DNA of 15,092 bases, taken from Opitutia bacterium (lineage in GTDB: Bacteria; Verrucomicrobiota; Verrucomicrobiia; Opitutales; Seribacteraceae). A program made the position numbers and the translations under genes. The stretch is taken from NCBI GenBank assembly GCA_002692605.1, contig NZLE01000030.1, positions 1 through 15,092 on the forward strand, read 5' to 3'. Shown here one piece after another: positions 1-7,022 of the stretch (position 1 is the first letter of the stretch; each line of letters starts with the position of its first letter). The notes below the pieces were generated by a model. That model saw only the letters and a list, made by a program, of their open reading frames with translations, was not told where the DNA came from and made no database searches.

Positions 1-324
1 GGCGAGCAGGGCATCGACCTTGCGCAGGGTTTCCGCGGGATCGGGTAGGCCCAGATCAAGTTCTCCGGACCCTGCGGGTTCGCCCTCGTCCCAGCTCAAT
101 CCGGGCCCTTCGCCCCGAAGAAAGGGTTTGTTGCCGATCCCGATCATGACGTTGGCCACCACCGAGGTGACTCCGCCCGGTTTGGGCTTGGGAGCTTCCT
201 CCTTTTTGGGCTCAGGGGGGGCAGCGGTGGATTCCCCGGCGAGTAGGGCATCAACCTTGCGCAGGGTCTCCGCGGGATCGGGCAGTCCAAGATCGAGTTC
301 TCCGGACTCCGCGAGTTCGCCCTC
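1..324 (-). repeat. Tandem direct repeat, 237-bp (79-codon) period, inside the acidic protein gene
   Basis: Bases 1-87 and 238-324 align without gaps with 10 differences. Eight of the ten fall on third codon positions of the minus-strand frame, so the two 29-residue copies differ at only two residues (Leu/Pro and Glu/Gly). This shows the copies are held at the protein level. Only one full period and part of the next are visible; the total copy number lies outside the window. Confidence 0.85.
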
Positions 325-1374
325 CTCCTCCGAATCGTCCTCCTCTCCATCCTCATCGGCGGATTCTTCGGTAAGCGCCTCGTCTCCTTCGGGTTCTTCC
401 TCGGTTTGCAGCTTTTCCTCGGGTTCGCTTTCCGTATCCGAATCCTCGGTTTCCTCCAAGTCGTCCCCGTCTTCCTCGAAAGTCTCACTGGAGTCTTCGT
501 CCTCATCCGGTTCTTCCTGCAAATCCTCCTCCGCTTCGGGTTCGTCGACTTCCTCCTCTTCACCCTCTGCATCGGAATCTACTTCTACATTATCGTCGGG
601 TTCTTCCGTATCCTCTTCTTCCGGGTCGACCGAATCATCCGGGGATTCCATTTCCTCGGCTTCGTCTTCATCTTCCTCAGCAATTTCTTCCTCTTCCTCT
701 TCGGGTTCGGGAACGCTCGCAACCATCTCAGGTGGTTGAGCAGCGGGAACGGGGGCGGGAAATTCGGTGGGAAGTTCGGAAACGGAGGATTGCAAAGTGT
801 CGAGTTGTTTGCCGAGGGATTTGAGGGCGGAGGCGAGTTTGGAGATGGCGTCGTTGGCCTGGGCGATCCCGGGGTCGGGTTCGGGGAGCAGGGGAGTCTG
901 TTCGGCCAGTTCCTCGAGGCGCTTGAGTTTGTCCCCGAGTTCCTCGCGGGTCTCCTCGAGTTCGGTGTTGAGCTTGCCGATGGCGGGGTCGTCCCCGGGT
1001 TTGGCGGCGTCGGAAAGGATTTTGTCCACCAGGGTGGGCACTTTGTCGATCTTAACGGAGAGGGCGTCCAGTTCACCCCGCATTTCCTTGAGGTCGAAGA
1101 AGACTTTGCGGATCAGTTCCTCGTCCTTGCGGTTGACGGGGTCGAAGACCAGAAAGAGAAAGCGGTCGATGAGGTAGGGCAGAAAGACGAGAATGGACGC
1201 GAGACCCGAACCGAGGATGCAGGTGACGATCTGCCACTGGTCGAGGGTGCCGGTCTTTTCGAAGTGCAGGTAGGCGAAGCCGAGTATGAGGACGAAGATG
1301 AAGAGGGCGGAGAGGTAAAAGGGCCACTTCACCAAGCCGTCCCGACCGTCGTCCCGATCGCCGATATCCATCAT
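1..1374 (-). CDS. Membrane-anchored, highly acidic protein with 79-residue tandem repeats (3' end outside window)
   Basis: Reading the minus strand from ATG 1374-1372 gives 458 codons with no stop up to base 1, so the gene continues beyond the window. A second ATG follows at once (1371-1369). Layout seen: a charged N-terminus, two likely membrane helices (about 17-37 and 48-77), a charged helical stretch with coiled-coil character (about 84-200), an almost pure Glu/Asp region (about 222-355), then a repeat region. The segment GELDLGLPDPAETLRKVDAL occurs at about 358-377 and again at 437-456, a period of 79 residues. Between the copies lies a Pro/Lys linker and a distinctive segment, GNKPFLRGEGPGLSW (414-428). 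A purine-rich stretch, GGAAGATAGG, precedes the start. The gene follows trpS after 78 bp on the same strand and may be cotranscribed with it. I do not recognise the family. The acidic part would lie in the cytoplasm or periplasm depending on topology. It may be a structural or scaffold protein, but that is a guess. Confidence 0.85.
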   Translation of the reverse strand, partial: MMDIGDRDDGRDGLVKWPFYLSALFIFVLILGFAYLHFEKTGTLDQWQIVTCILGSGLASILVFLPYLIDRFLFLVFDPVNRKDEELIRKVFFDLKEMRGELDALSVKIDKVPTLVDKILSDAAKPGDDPAIGKLNTELEETREELGDKLKRLEELAEQTPLLPEPDPGIAQANDAISKLASALKSLGKQLDTLQSSVSELPTEFPAPVPAAQPPEMVASVPEPEEEEEEIAEEDEDEAEEMESPDDSVDPEEEDTEEPDDNVEVDSDAEGEEEEVDEPEAEEDLQEEPDEDEDSSETFEEDGDDLEETEDSDTESEPEEKLQTEEEPEGDEALTEESADEDGEEDDSEEEGELAESGELDLGLPDPAETLRKVDALLAGESTAAPPEPKKEEAPKPKPGGVTSVVANVMIGIGNKPFLRGEGPGLSWDEGEPAGSGELDLGLPDPAETLRKVDALLA

Positions 1375-1452
1375 CCTATCTTCCACACTTTTCTTTCATG
1401 GGGAATTTGGGGGAAAGAACCAAGCGAAAAATGCAGGGGGGCGGGAAATGAA

Positions 1453-2547
1453 TCAGTTCCGTTCGCGTTCGGGGAAGCCGACTTTGCGGTATACTTTGGC
1501 GAGAATTTTGTAGGCCCGCTTCTGGGCGGCGGCGGCTCCCTGGGCGAGCACGGTCTTGAGGTAGGCCTTGTCTTCGATGAGTTCCCGGTAACGGCTGCGG
1601 ACCGGAGCTAGGCTCTCGGAAACGAGTTCGGTGAGCTCGCTCTTGAGCTCCCCGTAGCCTTTGCCGGAAAAGTGCTCCTCGAGCTCGGCTACGGGGCGGC
1701 CGGAGAGTCCGGAATGAATGGTCAGCAGGTTGGATACGCCGGGTTTGTCCGCGGTGGCCCGGATTTCCGAACCGGAGTCGGTCACCGCGGAGGCGATCTT
1801 CTTGCGGATCCGGTCGGGTTCGTCGAGGATGAAGAGGGTGGCCCGGTCGTTGTCGTCGGATTTGGACATCTTGCGGGTGGGGTCGGCCAGGGACATGATG
1901 CGGGATCCCGTCTTGGGCACGTAGGGTTCGGGAATGACGAAGGTTTCGGAGTACTGGTGGTTGAAGCGTTGGGCGAGATCGCGGCAGAGCTCGAGGTGCT
2001 GGCGCTGGTCCTCGCCCACGGGGACGAGGTCGGCGTTGTAAAGCAGGATGTCCGCGGCCATCAGCACGGGGTAGCAGAGCAGACCGGCGTTGATCGAGGC
2101 CTGAGCCCGGGCCCCTTCGTGGGAAAACTTGATCTCGCCGTCGGGAGAGTCGGTCTCGGCGGTCTTGAAGCCGAGTTTGGCGGCCTTGTCCTTGAACTGG
2201 GTCATGCGCTGAAGCTCCCCGATGGGGGTCAGGCAGGTCAGCACCCAGGCGAGTTCGGTGTGCCCGATGACGTGCGACTGGAGGAATTGGTGGCATTTGT
2301 CGGGATCAAGACCGCAGGCAATGTACTGGGCCACGCACTGGTAGGCGTTTTGCCGGAGAACCGCGGGTTCGGAGGGCGTGGTGATGGCGTGCAGATCAAC
2401 GATCCCGAAGTAGCATTCGTGCCGGTCGAGCATTTCCGACCAGTTGCGCACCGCTCCGAGGTAGTTGCCCAGGGTGAGATTGCCCGTGGGCTGGGCGCAG
2501 GTCAGGATGACCGATTTAGGTTTGCTCAATGACTCGTTTTCCGACAT
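1453..2547 (-). CDS. trpS: Tryptophanyl-tRNA synthetase
   Basis: A 364-residue class I aminoacyl-tRNA synthetase that charges tRNA-Trp with tryptophan in the cytoplasm, using ATP. The HIGH-type signature appears as PTGNLTLGNYLGA (residues 20-32), with Thr in place of the first His as is usual in bacterial TrpRS. The second class I signature is the canonical KMSKS at 226-230 (RKMSKSDDN). The length fits the family, slightly longer than the compact bacterial forms. The start is the ATG at 2547-2545. No Shine-Dalgarno sequence precedes it, but the conserved N-terminal motif begins only about 20 residues in, so a later start is unlikely. It ends with a TGA at 1453-1455. The acidic membrane-protein gene follows on the same strand. 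The 5' side (2548-2638) is too short for a T-box leader and none is visible. Confidence 0.97.
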   Translation of the reverse strand: MSENESLSKPKSVILTCAQPTGNLTLGNYLGAVRNWSEMLDRHECYFGIVDLHAITTPSEPAVLRQNAYQCVAQYIACGLDPDKCHQFLQSHVIGHTELAWVLTCLTPIGELQRMTQFKDKAAKLGFKTAETDSPDGEIKFSHEGARAQASINAGLLCYPVLMAADILLYNADLVPVGEDQRQHLELCRDLAQRFNHQYSETFVIPEPYVPKTGSRIMSLADPTRKMSKSDDNDRATLFILDEPDRIRKKIASAVTDSGSEIRATADKPGVSNLLTIHSGLSGRPVAELEEHFSGKGYGELKSELTELVSESLAPVRSRYRELIEDKAYLKTVLAQGAAAAQKRAYKILAKVYRKVGFPERERN

Positions 2548-2638
2548 GATTATAGATTCAAATATACCGAACGGTTGTCATCCTTACCCTATCAAAGTCA
2601 AGATCACGACCGAAAAATAACAAAACCACCCACTCATC
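2548..2638. other. Divergent intergenic region between trpS and the ACP-dehydratase gene
   Basis: These 91 bp must hold the promoters of both divergent genes. On the minus strand a perfect TATAAT (2554-2549) lies one base before the trpS ATG, too close to act as its -10 box unless the start is annotated wrongly. A TTGACA-like ATGACA (2581-2576) is 21 bp from it, longer than the usual spacing. The plus side before 2639 is A-rich with no Shine-Dalgarno sequence. No confident promoter can be named. Confidence 0.4.
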
Positions 2639-3613
2639 ATGAGCCCGGATTCAAACATTTCCGTAGAGGATGATCTCAAGGATCTTCTCAAGCGATGCCC
2701 CCCCGGCACCTTCGAGGCCGCGGTTGCCTTTCGCAAGAACAAGGACGCGAGTTACGTCGAGAAAATCGTCATGGGCATCATTGACCGGCACCTCGAGCCC
2801 GATCAGCGGGAGATCCTCGCCAACAGCGACGATATGCTGAGAATGTACGAGGATTTGGGGATGGATTCCCTGACCATGCTGGAGATTGTGATGCTGGTCG
2901 AACAGACCCTCGAGGTCAGCATCGACAATGAGGAACTCCGGGATTTGCGCACCGTGGGCGACGTCAAGGCCTACCTGCACGCCAAGGCCAAGGGCGAGGA
3001 ACCCCCTTCACGGGCCAAAACCTACCGGATTGAGGAAATCGCCGCCCTGATGCCTCACCGCGAACCCTTCCTCTTTCTCGAATCCGTAAGCATCAACGGG
3101 GACGAGGCCTTGGGTTCCTACCGGATTTCCGGAAACGAATATTTTTTGGAAGGTCACTTCAAGGAAAATCCGGTTTTCCCCGCTTCCATCATGATCGAAG
3201 CACTCGGTCAGTTGTGCGTATTTTTCCTGCTCAAAGGAAAGAACGTCGCCCTGAAGGAGAAGGTCGATCCGAACACCATCTTCTTCACTTCCTGCGATGG
3301 GGTGAAGTGCCGGAGAATCTGCAAACCGGGAGACGTGCTTTCGATGAAAGTCAAGGTTGGCCGGATCCGTCACCCGCTGGCTTGTTTCCAGGGAGAAATC
3401 ACGGTGAACAAGGAGAAGACTTCGACCGCGGAGGAAATCAAGTTGGCCTTCGATTACTACCCGGTGATCGATGGGCAGGTTTCCGTCGAAGCCAAACCGG
3501 TGGTCACTCCGAACGGCAAGGATCACGATTCTGGGGAATCCGTGACCAACGGGACCGAGGAGAAGAAGGAAGAAACGGTTCCACGCTTCGTCAAATACGT
3601 CTCGGATAACTGA
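2639..3613 (+). CDS. Acyl carrier protein fused to a FabZ-like 3-hydroxyacyl-ACP dehydratase
   Basis: A 324-residue two-domain cytoplasmic protein. The acyl carrier domain (about 34-116) contains DLGMDSLTMLE, with Ser77 as the expected phosphopantetheine attachment site. A short linker leads to a hot-dog domain (about 131-285) with the FabZ hallmarks: LMPHREPFLFLE (137-148), the catalytic His of GHF (His173), a PVFPASIM stretch and the catalytic Glu of MIEALGQ (Glu187). FabZ enzymes dehydrate 3-hydroxyacyl-ACP to trans-2-enoyl-ACP; here the enzyme may act on a chain carried by its own ACP. It is much longer than stand-alone ACP (about 80 residues) or FabZ (about 150). The C-terminal 25 residues are Glu/Lys-rich. 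The ATG at 2639 lacks a Shine-Dalgarno sequence. It leads an operon with two glycosyltransferases, the first starting 35 bp after its stop, and so probably serves a special lipid or acylated glycoconjugate, not housekeeping fatty acid synthesis. The pathway is inferred. Confidence 0.9.
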   Translation: MSPDSNISVEDDLKDLLKRCPPGTFEAAVAFRKNKDASYVEKIVMGIIDRHLEPDQREILANSDDMLRMYEDLGMDSLTMLEIVMLVEQTLEVSIDNEELRDLRTVGDVKAYLHAKAKGEEPPSRAKTYRIEEIAALMPHREPFLFLESVSINGDEALGSYRISGNEYFLEGHFKENPVFPASIMIEALGQLCVFFLLKGKNVALKEKVDPNTIFFTSCDGVKCRRICKPGDVLSMKVKVGRIRHPLACFQGEITVNKEKTSTAEEIKLAFDYYPVIDGQVSVEAKPVVTPNGKDHDSGESVTNGTEEKKEETVPRFVKYVSDN

Positions 3614-3648
3614 TTTCGGTTCTCCTTCACCAAGGAAGCCCAAGAACG

Positions 3649-4863
3649 TTGGAGAAGGTCGCATTCCTCTACGCCACCTTTCCCCGAAAGACCGAGACTT
3701 TCGTACGCCGGGAACTGCGGGCGCTCGAAAAATTGGGTTTTTCCCCCAAGGCTCATTCGCTTTGGGGAGGCAAGCCAACCTGGGAGGGAAAGCAAATTCA
3801 TTTGTATCCCAAACGGCGTTTGTGGACCCTGTTTTTCTGGATTCCCCACTGGGCGATGATCAAGCCGAGGGAGTTTCTCACGGCGCTGCGCTTTCTCTGG
3901 GGCTCGCCCTGCCCGAACCTGCAAAATTTCAATGAAACCCTTTTGGGTCTGGGGTTTGCCCTGACCGAGGCAAGGCGCTTTCAGAGGGAAGGCTACCGCG
4001 GTATTCACGGCATTTGGGCCACCATGCCCGCCACCGCCGCCTATGCGCTGAGCAAGTTGACCGGCATTCCCTATTCGATGGGGGCTCACGCCTACGATCT
4101 GTTCCGCAAGGGTGGGGACTGGATGCTCCCGCTCAAACTGAGGGAGGCTTCCATGGTACGAACCTCCTCCCAGTCTTCCGCCAAGCGGTTGGAGGCATTG
4201 GGTGTGGGAAAGAACGGAATCAAGCTGATCCGCAGAGGCTTGGACCGGTGGACCGAACGCGATTCCTGGGAGGTAGGAAGAGATGGGTCTCCTCTCCGGC
4301 TGATCAGTGTGGGCAGGCTGGTCCCCAAGAAGGGTTACTTTCATCAGCTGGAGATTGCCCGCGAACTGCAGTCGGCGGGCGTTTTCTTTCACCTGTCGAT
4401 CGTGGGATCGGGCAGGTTGGGAGCCAGGCTTGCGGAGGAAGTCCGGCGGAAAGGTCTGGGAGACAACGTTTCGCTTCTGGGATCGAAGAGCGAGGAGGAG
4501 GTGAGCGAGCTCTGTCTGGGCAGCGACGCCATGCTTTTCACGGGGATCGTGGACGAACGAGGGGACCGGGATGGGATTCCCAACGTCATCCCCGAAGCGA
4601 TGGAAGCGGGTTGCCTGATTCTGGCCTCGGATCAGGCCGGGGCCTCCGAGGCATTCATTGATGAGGTTTCGGGTTTTTCTCTCAATCCCCGCCGACCTCG
4701 AGCCTGGGTTGAAATTCTGGCGGATTTCGCCTCCGATCCCGGACGCTACGAATCCATCCGCAAACGAGCCAAAAAACATGCCCGTGAATCCTTTGACGCG
4801 ACCAGGACCGCTCAAAGGCTTTCCTCCTGCCTGAGCAAGGCGTTCGAGTTAGCTGGAGGATGA
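3649..4863 (+). CDS. Glycosyltransferase family 4
   Basis: A 404-residue GT-B glycosyltransferase. The N-terminal domain shows FVRRELRALEKLGF near residue 20, IHGIWATMPATAAY (about 118-131) and the acceptor-side AHAYD at 146-150, as in colanic-acid WcaL-like GT4 enzymes. The C-terminal donor domain begins with LISVGRLVPKKG (218-229) and carries RDGIPNVIPEAMEAG, in which Asp308 and Glu316 take the places of the E-x7-E pair of retaining GT4 enzymes. Such enzymes transfer a sugar from a nucleotide sugar to a lipid or glycan acceptor at the inner face of the membrane; donor and acceptor cannot be read from sequence. The start used is TTG at 3649, with AAGGAAG about 10 bases upstream, and it gives the expected N-terminal strand MEKVAFLYATF. 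The stop overlaps the next start by four bases (ATGA, 4860-4863), so translation is probably coupled. Confidence 0.9.
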   Translation: MEKVAFLYATFPRKTETFVRRELRALEKLGFSPKAHSLWGGKPTWEGKQIHLYPKRRLWTLFFWIPHWAMIKPREFLTALRFLWGSPCPNLQNFNETLLGLGFALTEARRFQREGYRGIHGIWATMPATAAYALSKLTGIPYSMGAHAYDLFRKGGDWMLPLKLREASMVRTSSQSSAKRLEALGVGKNGIKLIRRGLDRWTERDSWEVGRDGSPLRLISVGRLVPKKGYFHQLEIARELQSAGVFFHLSIVGSGRLGARLAEEVRRKGLGDNVSLLGSKSEEEVSELCLGSDAMLFTGIVDERGDRDGIPNVIPEAMEAGCLILASDQAGASEAFIDEVSGFSLNPRRPRAWVEILADFASDPGRYESIRKRAKKHARESFDATRTAQRLSSCLSKAFELAGG

Positions 4864-5729
4864 GCGCTCCCCAAGTCAGCATTCTCATCTCGGTCTACGG
4901 CGAGCTTGCCTGCACCCGAAAATGCCTGGAGCGTTTGGAGAGGACCTTGAGGGGAAGAGTCGAGTACGAGGTCCTGATCGTAAATGACGCAAGCAAGGAC
5001 GGGACCGCCGACTTCCTGAATGGATTGCGGGAGCCCTACCGAATCTTTCACAACAGGGAGAATCAGGGCTTTGCCCGAAACATCAACCGGATCGCCGGGG
5101 AAGCCAAGGGAGACTACCTCTGCTTTCTGAACAATGACGTTTTCGTTGACGGTGATTGGCTGATTCCGATGCTCGCGGTCTTCGAGTCGAAGGAAAAGGT
5201 GGGAATGGTCGGGAACGTTCAGAGACTGGCGGGATCGAGGCGATTCGATCATATGGGGGTGGTCTTTGCCCCTCAGGGAAACCCGAGGCATTACGGGCAG
5301 GGCTTTTGGCATCGTCCCTTCAAGGGAGAGGTCCGGGAGTGGAGCGCCGTCACTGCGGCCTGTTGTCTGGCCAAGAGGGAGGTCTTTCTGGAATTGGGTG
5401 GATTTGACGAGGCTTACCTCAACGGATGCGAGGACGTCGACCTGTGCCTCAGAATGACTGAAGCGGGTTTGGCTCATTTTGTGGTTCATGACAGCGTGGT
5501 CGAGCACGTCAAGGGAGCCAGCGAGGGGCGAAAGCTCAAAAACGAGGAAAATGCCCGGATGCTCCAGGAAAAGTGGGGAGGGCGCATTCGCGCAAGACAG
5601 GCGATTTCCGACCGTATTGCCCATGCCCGAACCTATTTGTTCCGCGGGCTCACCCGCCCTTGGTCGGTCAACTTCGGCAAGTTTGTGGAGGCCGTGGGGA
5701 TTCTGCTGCGCCGATCGGGGACGAAATGA
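4860..5729 (+). CDS. Glycosyltransferase family 2 (rhamnosyltransferase-like)
   Basis: A 289-residue inverting GT-A enzyme. The N-terminus VSILISVYGE (6-15) and VNDASKDGT (41-49) form the nucleotide-sugar binding start of the fold. NQGFARNIN (68-76) and LNNDVFVDGDW (90-100) contain the metal-binding DxD equivalent, here Asn-Asn-Asp, which is common in the COG1216 rhamnosyltransferase group. GGFDE (180-184) and EDVDLCLR (191-198) supply the acceptor or base region. There are no obvious membrane helices, so it is probably cytoplasmic or peripheral. The ATG overlaps the stop of the GT4 gene; GGAGG sits directly before the ATG, closer than an ideal Shine-Dalgarno site, which fits reinitiation after the upstream gene. 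The two enzymes probably add successive sugars to one acceptor. The stop is one base from the stop of the convergent oxoamine synthase gene. Confidence 0.92.
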   Translation: MSAPQVSILISVYGELACTRKCLERLERTLRGRVEYEVLIVNDASKDGTADFLNGLREPYRIFHNRENQGFARNINRIAGEAKGDYLCFLNNDVFVDGDWLIPMLAVFESKEKVGMVGNVQRLAGSRRFDHMGVVFAPQGNPRHYGQGFWHRPFKGEVREWSAVTAACCLAKREVFLELGGFDEAYLNGCEDVDLCLRMTEAGLAHFVVHDSVVEHVKGASEGRKLKNEENARMLQEKWGGRIRARQAISDRIAHARTYLFRGLTRPWSVNFGKFVEAVGILLRRSGTK

Positions 5730-5730
5730 G

Positions 5731-6927
5731 TCAGATTTTGGATTTGGCGTAGGCCATGGCCTCCTCGATGCGGTCGAGGTCTTCGTCGGTGTGAGCCGCG
5801 GAGATGGCGGTGCGGATCAAATCCTTGCCGGGAGGAACCCCGGGAGCGATGGAAATGATCGTATAAACGCCCTTTTCCAGGAGAGCCTTCCAAAAGTAAT
5901 AGACCTTTTCCTTTTCTCCCAGAACGATGGGGATCGCCGGGGTCTCGCTTTCCCAAACGTCGAGGTTCAGAGCCTCAAGGATGGATCGGTAGCGCTTGAG
6001 GTTGCGAAAGAGTCTTTCCCGGTGTTCGGGTTCCTCCCGCATAATTTCCAGCGCGGCTTCGGCGCAGGCGCAGGATGCCGGGGAGAGGGCGGCGGAAAAG
6101 ATGGTCTGCTTGGAGTGACTGCGCATGTAATCGATCCCCTCCCGGGTGGAGGCGACGAACCCACCGGACCCCGCGAGGGACTTGGAAAAACTGGAGCATA
6201 GCGCGTCGACTTCATCGGCAAGGCCGAAATGATCGGCGGTTCCGCGGCCTTGCTCTCCGAGTACGCCGAATCCATGAGCGTCGTCCAGGACCACAAAGGC
6301 CCGGTGGGCTTGGGCGAGTTCGACGAACTCCGGAAGTTTGGCGATGTGGCCTTCCATGGAGTACACGCCTTCCAGCACGAAGAGTTTGGCGGTTGCCTCC
6401 TCCTCGTCCTCGAGGATTTCCCGAAGGTGGCCGGGGTTATTGTGGGCGAAGCGTTCGCAGGTCGCTCCGCTCAGTTGAATGCCGCTCCAGAGAGAGGAGT
6501 GCAGGTTCTTGTCGGCGAAGATCCGGTCCTTGCGTTCGGCAAATCCGGTGACCGCGGAGGCGCAGGCGAGGTAACCGGCGGAAAAGACGTGGCAGGCTTC
6601 CTTGCCGACGAAGTCGGCGAGTTTTTCCTCCAGTCGCTGATGAAAGATCCGTCCGCCATTGGCCAAACGGGCTCCGGTGGTTCCCGAACCCCATTGCCTC
6701 ATGGCTTCGATGCCCGCTTCCCTGATCTTGGGATGCCGGGCAAGTCCAAGGTAATCGTTGCTTGAAAGCATGATGAACTCCTGACCGTCCTTGGTCACCC
6801 GAGTGCCCTTTTGTTCCTGGAAAATATGGTAGTAGGTATCGTACTTAAGCCTGAGGCGGGTGGCGTCGTCCGAATGGATTCGGTCCCAAAGCGGACTCTT
6901 CTTTTTCCTTAGGAAGGGAAGTGGCAT
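5731..6927 (-). CDS. PLP-dependent alpha-oxoamine synthase, serine palmitoyltransferase-like
   Basis: A 398-residue fold-type I PLP enzyme of the alpha-oxoamine synthase family, which condenses an amino acid with an acyl thioester and releases CO2. Seen: SSNDYLGLARHP (55-66), GSGTTGARLANG (80-91), the PLP-stacking His143, DDAHGFG with Asp215 and His218, and the Schiff-base lysine Lys249 in SSFSKSLAGSGGF. GSGTTGxRxxNG and VLEGVYSMEGHIA (184-196) match what I recall of Sphingomonas serine palmitoyltransferase better than BioF, where the first reads GSGGSRLVSG. DDAHGFGVLGEQGRG is, however, also BioF-like. I therefore favour an SPT-like enzyme making a 3-keto long-chain amine; 8-amino-7-oxononanoate synthase or 2-amino-3-ketobutyrate ligase remain possible. 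The nearby ACP-dehydratase fusion and glycosyltransferases support a lipid role, and no other biotin gene is visible. It follows the terminator at 6965-7003, so it probably has its own promoter. Confidence 0.85.
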   Translation of the reverse strand: MPLPFLRKKKSPLWDRIHSDDATRLRLKYDTYYHIFQEQKGTRVTKDGQEFIMLSSNDYLGLARHPKIREAGIEAMRQWGSGTTGARLANGGRIFHQRLEEKLADFVGKEACHVFSAGYLACASAVTGFAERKDRIFADKNLHSSLWSGIQLSGATCERFAHNNPGHLREILEDEEEATAKLFVLEGVYSMEGHIAKLPEFVELAQAHRAFVVLDDAHGFGVLGEQGRGTADHFGLADEVDALCSSFSKSLAGSGGFVASTREGIDYMRSHSKQTIFSAALSPASCACAEAALEIMREEPEHRERLFRNLKRYRSILEALNLDVWESETPAIPIVLGEKEKVYYFWKALLEKGVYTIISIAPGVPPGKDLIRTAISAAHTDEDLDRIEEAMAYAKSKI

Positions 6928-6964
6928 GAATAAACCCTACCGATTTGTCGGGATTCCACAAAGT
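6928..6964 (-). promoter_or_regulatory. Short leader that must hold the promoter of the oxoamine synthase gene
   Basis: Only 37 bp separate the terminator's U-tract from the ATG at 6927. If the terminator works, the oxoamine synthase gene must start from a promoter here or overlapping the hairpin, or rely on read-through. I see no convincing -10/-35 pair. A weak purine stretch (GGTAGGG) lies about 8 bases before the ATG. Confidence 0.25.
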
Positions 6965-7003
6965 AAAAAAGCCACCGCTTCCCGAAGTTGGGAAGCGGTG
7001 GCT
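6965..7003 (-). terminator. Rho-independent terminator closing the ABC transporter operon
   Basis: A perfect 14-bp inverted repeat pairs AGCCACCGCTTCCC (6970-6983 on the plus strand) with its complement at 6990-7003 around a 6-nt loop. On the minus strand the stem is followed by a run of T (6970-6965), giving the classic GC-rich hairpin plus U-tract. It lies 19 bp after the stop of the DUF4340-isomerase gene, so it ends the minus-strand ABC operon. Confidence 0.93.
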
Positions 7004-7022
7004 GGGAAGGTGAATGAAATGC

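Noticed and set aside
406..1611. Long plus-strand ORF (401 codons) across the acidic gene and the end of trpS
   Set aside because: Glu/Asp codons read backwards give Phe/Leu/Ile/Val codons and no stops, so a long antisense ORF is expected. The opposite strand has membrane helices, protein-level repeat conservation and clear TrpRS motifs.
2549..2554. Perfect TATAAT on the minus strand before trpS
   Set aside because: Only one base separates it from the trpS ATG, so a transcript from it would start inside the coding region; no -35 at normal spacing.
2548..2638. T-box or other leader upstream of trpS
   Set aside because: The 91-bp gap is too short and contains no specifier stem or antiterminator-like structure.
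3523..4815. Minus-strand ORF (430 codons) opposite the GT4 gene
   Set aside because: No recognisable domain, while the plus strand carries intact ACP-dehydratase and GT4 motifs with tight operon spacing.
2639..6927. Aryl polyene or polyketide cluster
   Set aside because: No ketosynthase, ketoreductase or acyltransferase domain is visible; only an ACP-dehydratase, so the cluster type cannot be claimed.
5731..6927. Biotin operon member (bioF)
   Set aside because: No bioA, bioB, bioC or bioD neighbour and SPT-like motifs. Kept as an alternative in the feature entry but not used as the call.
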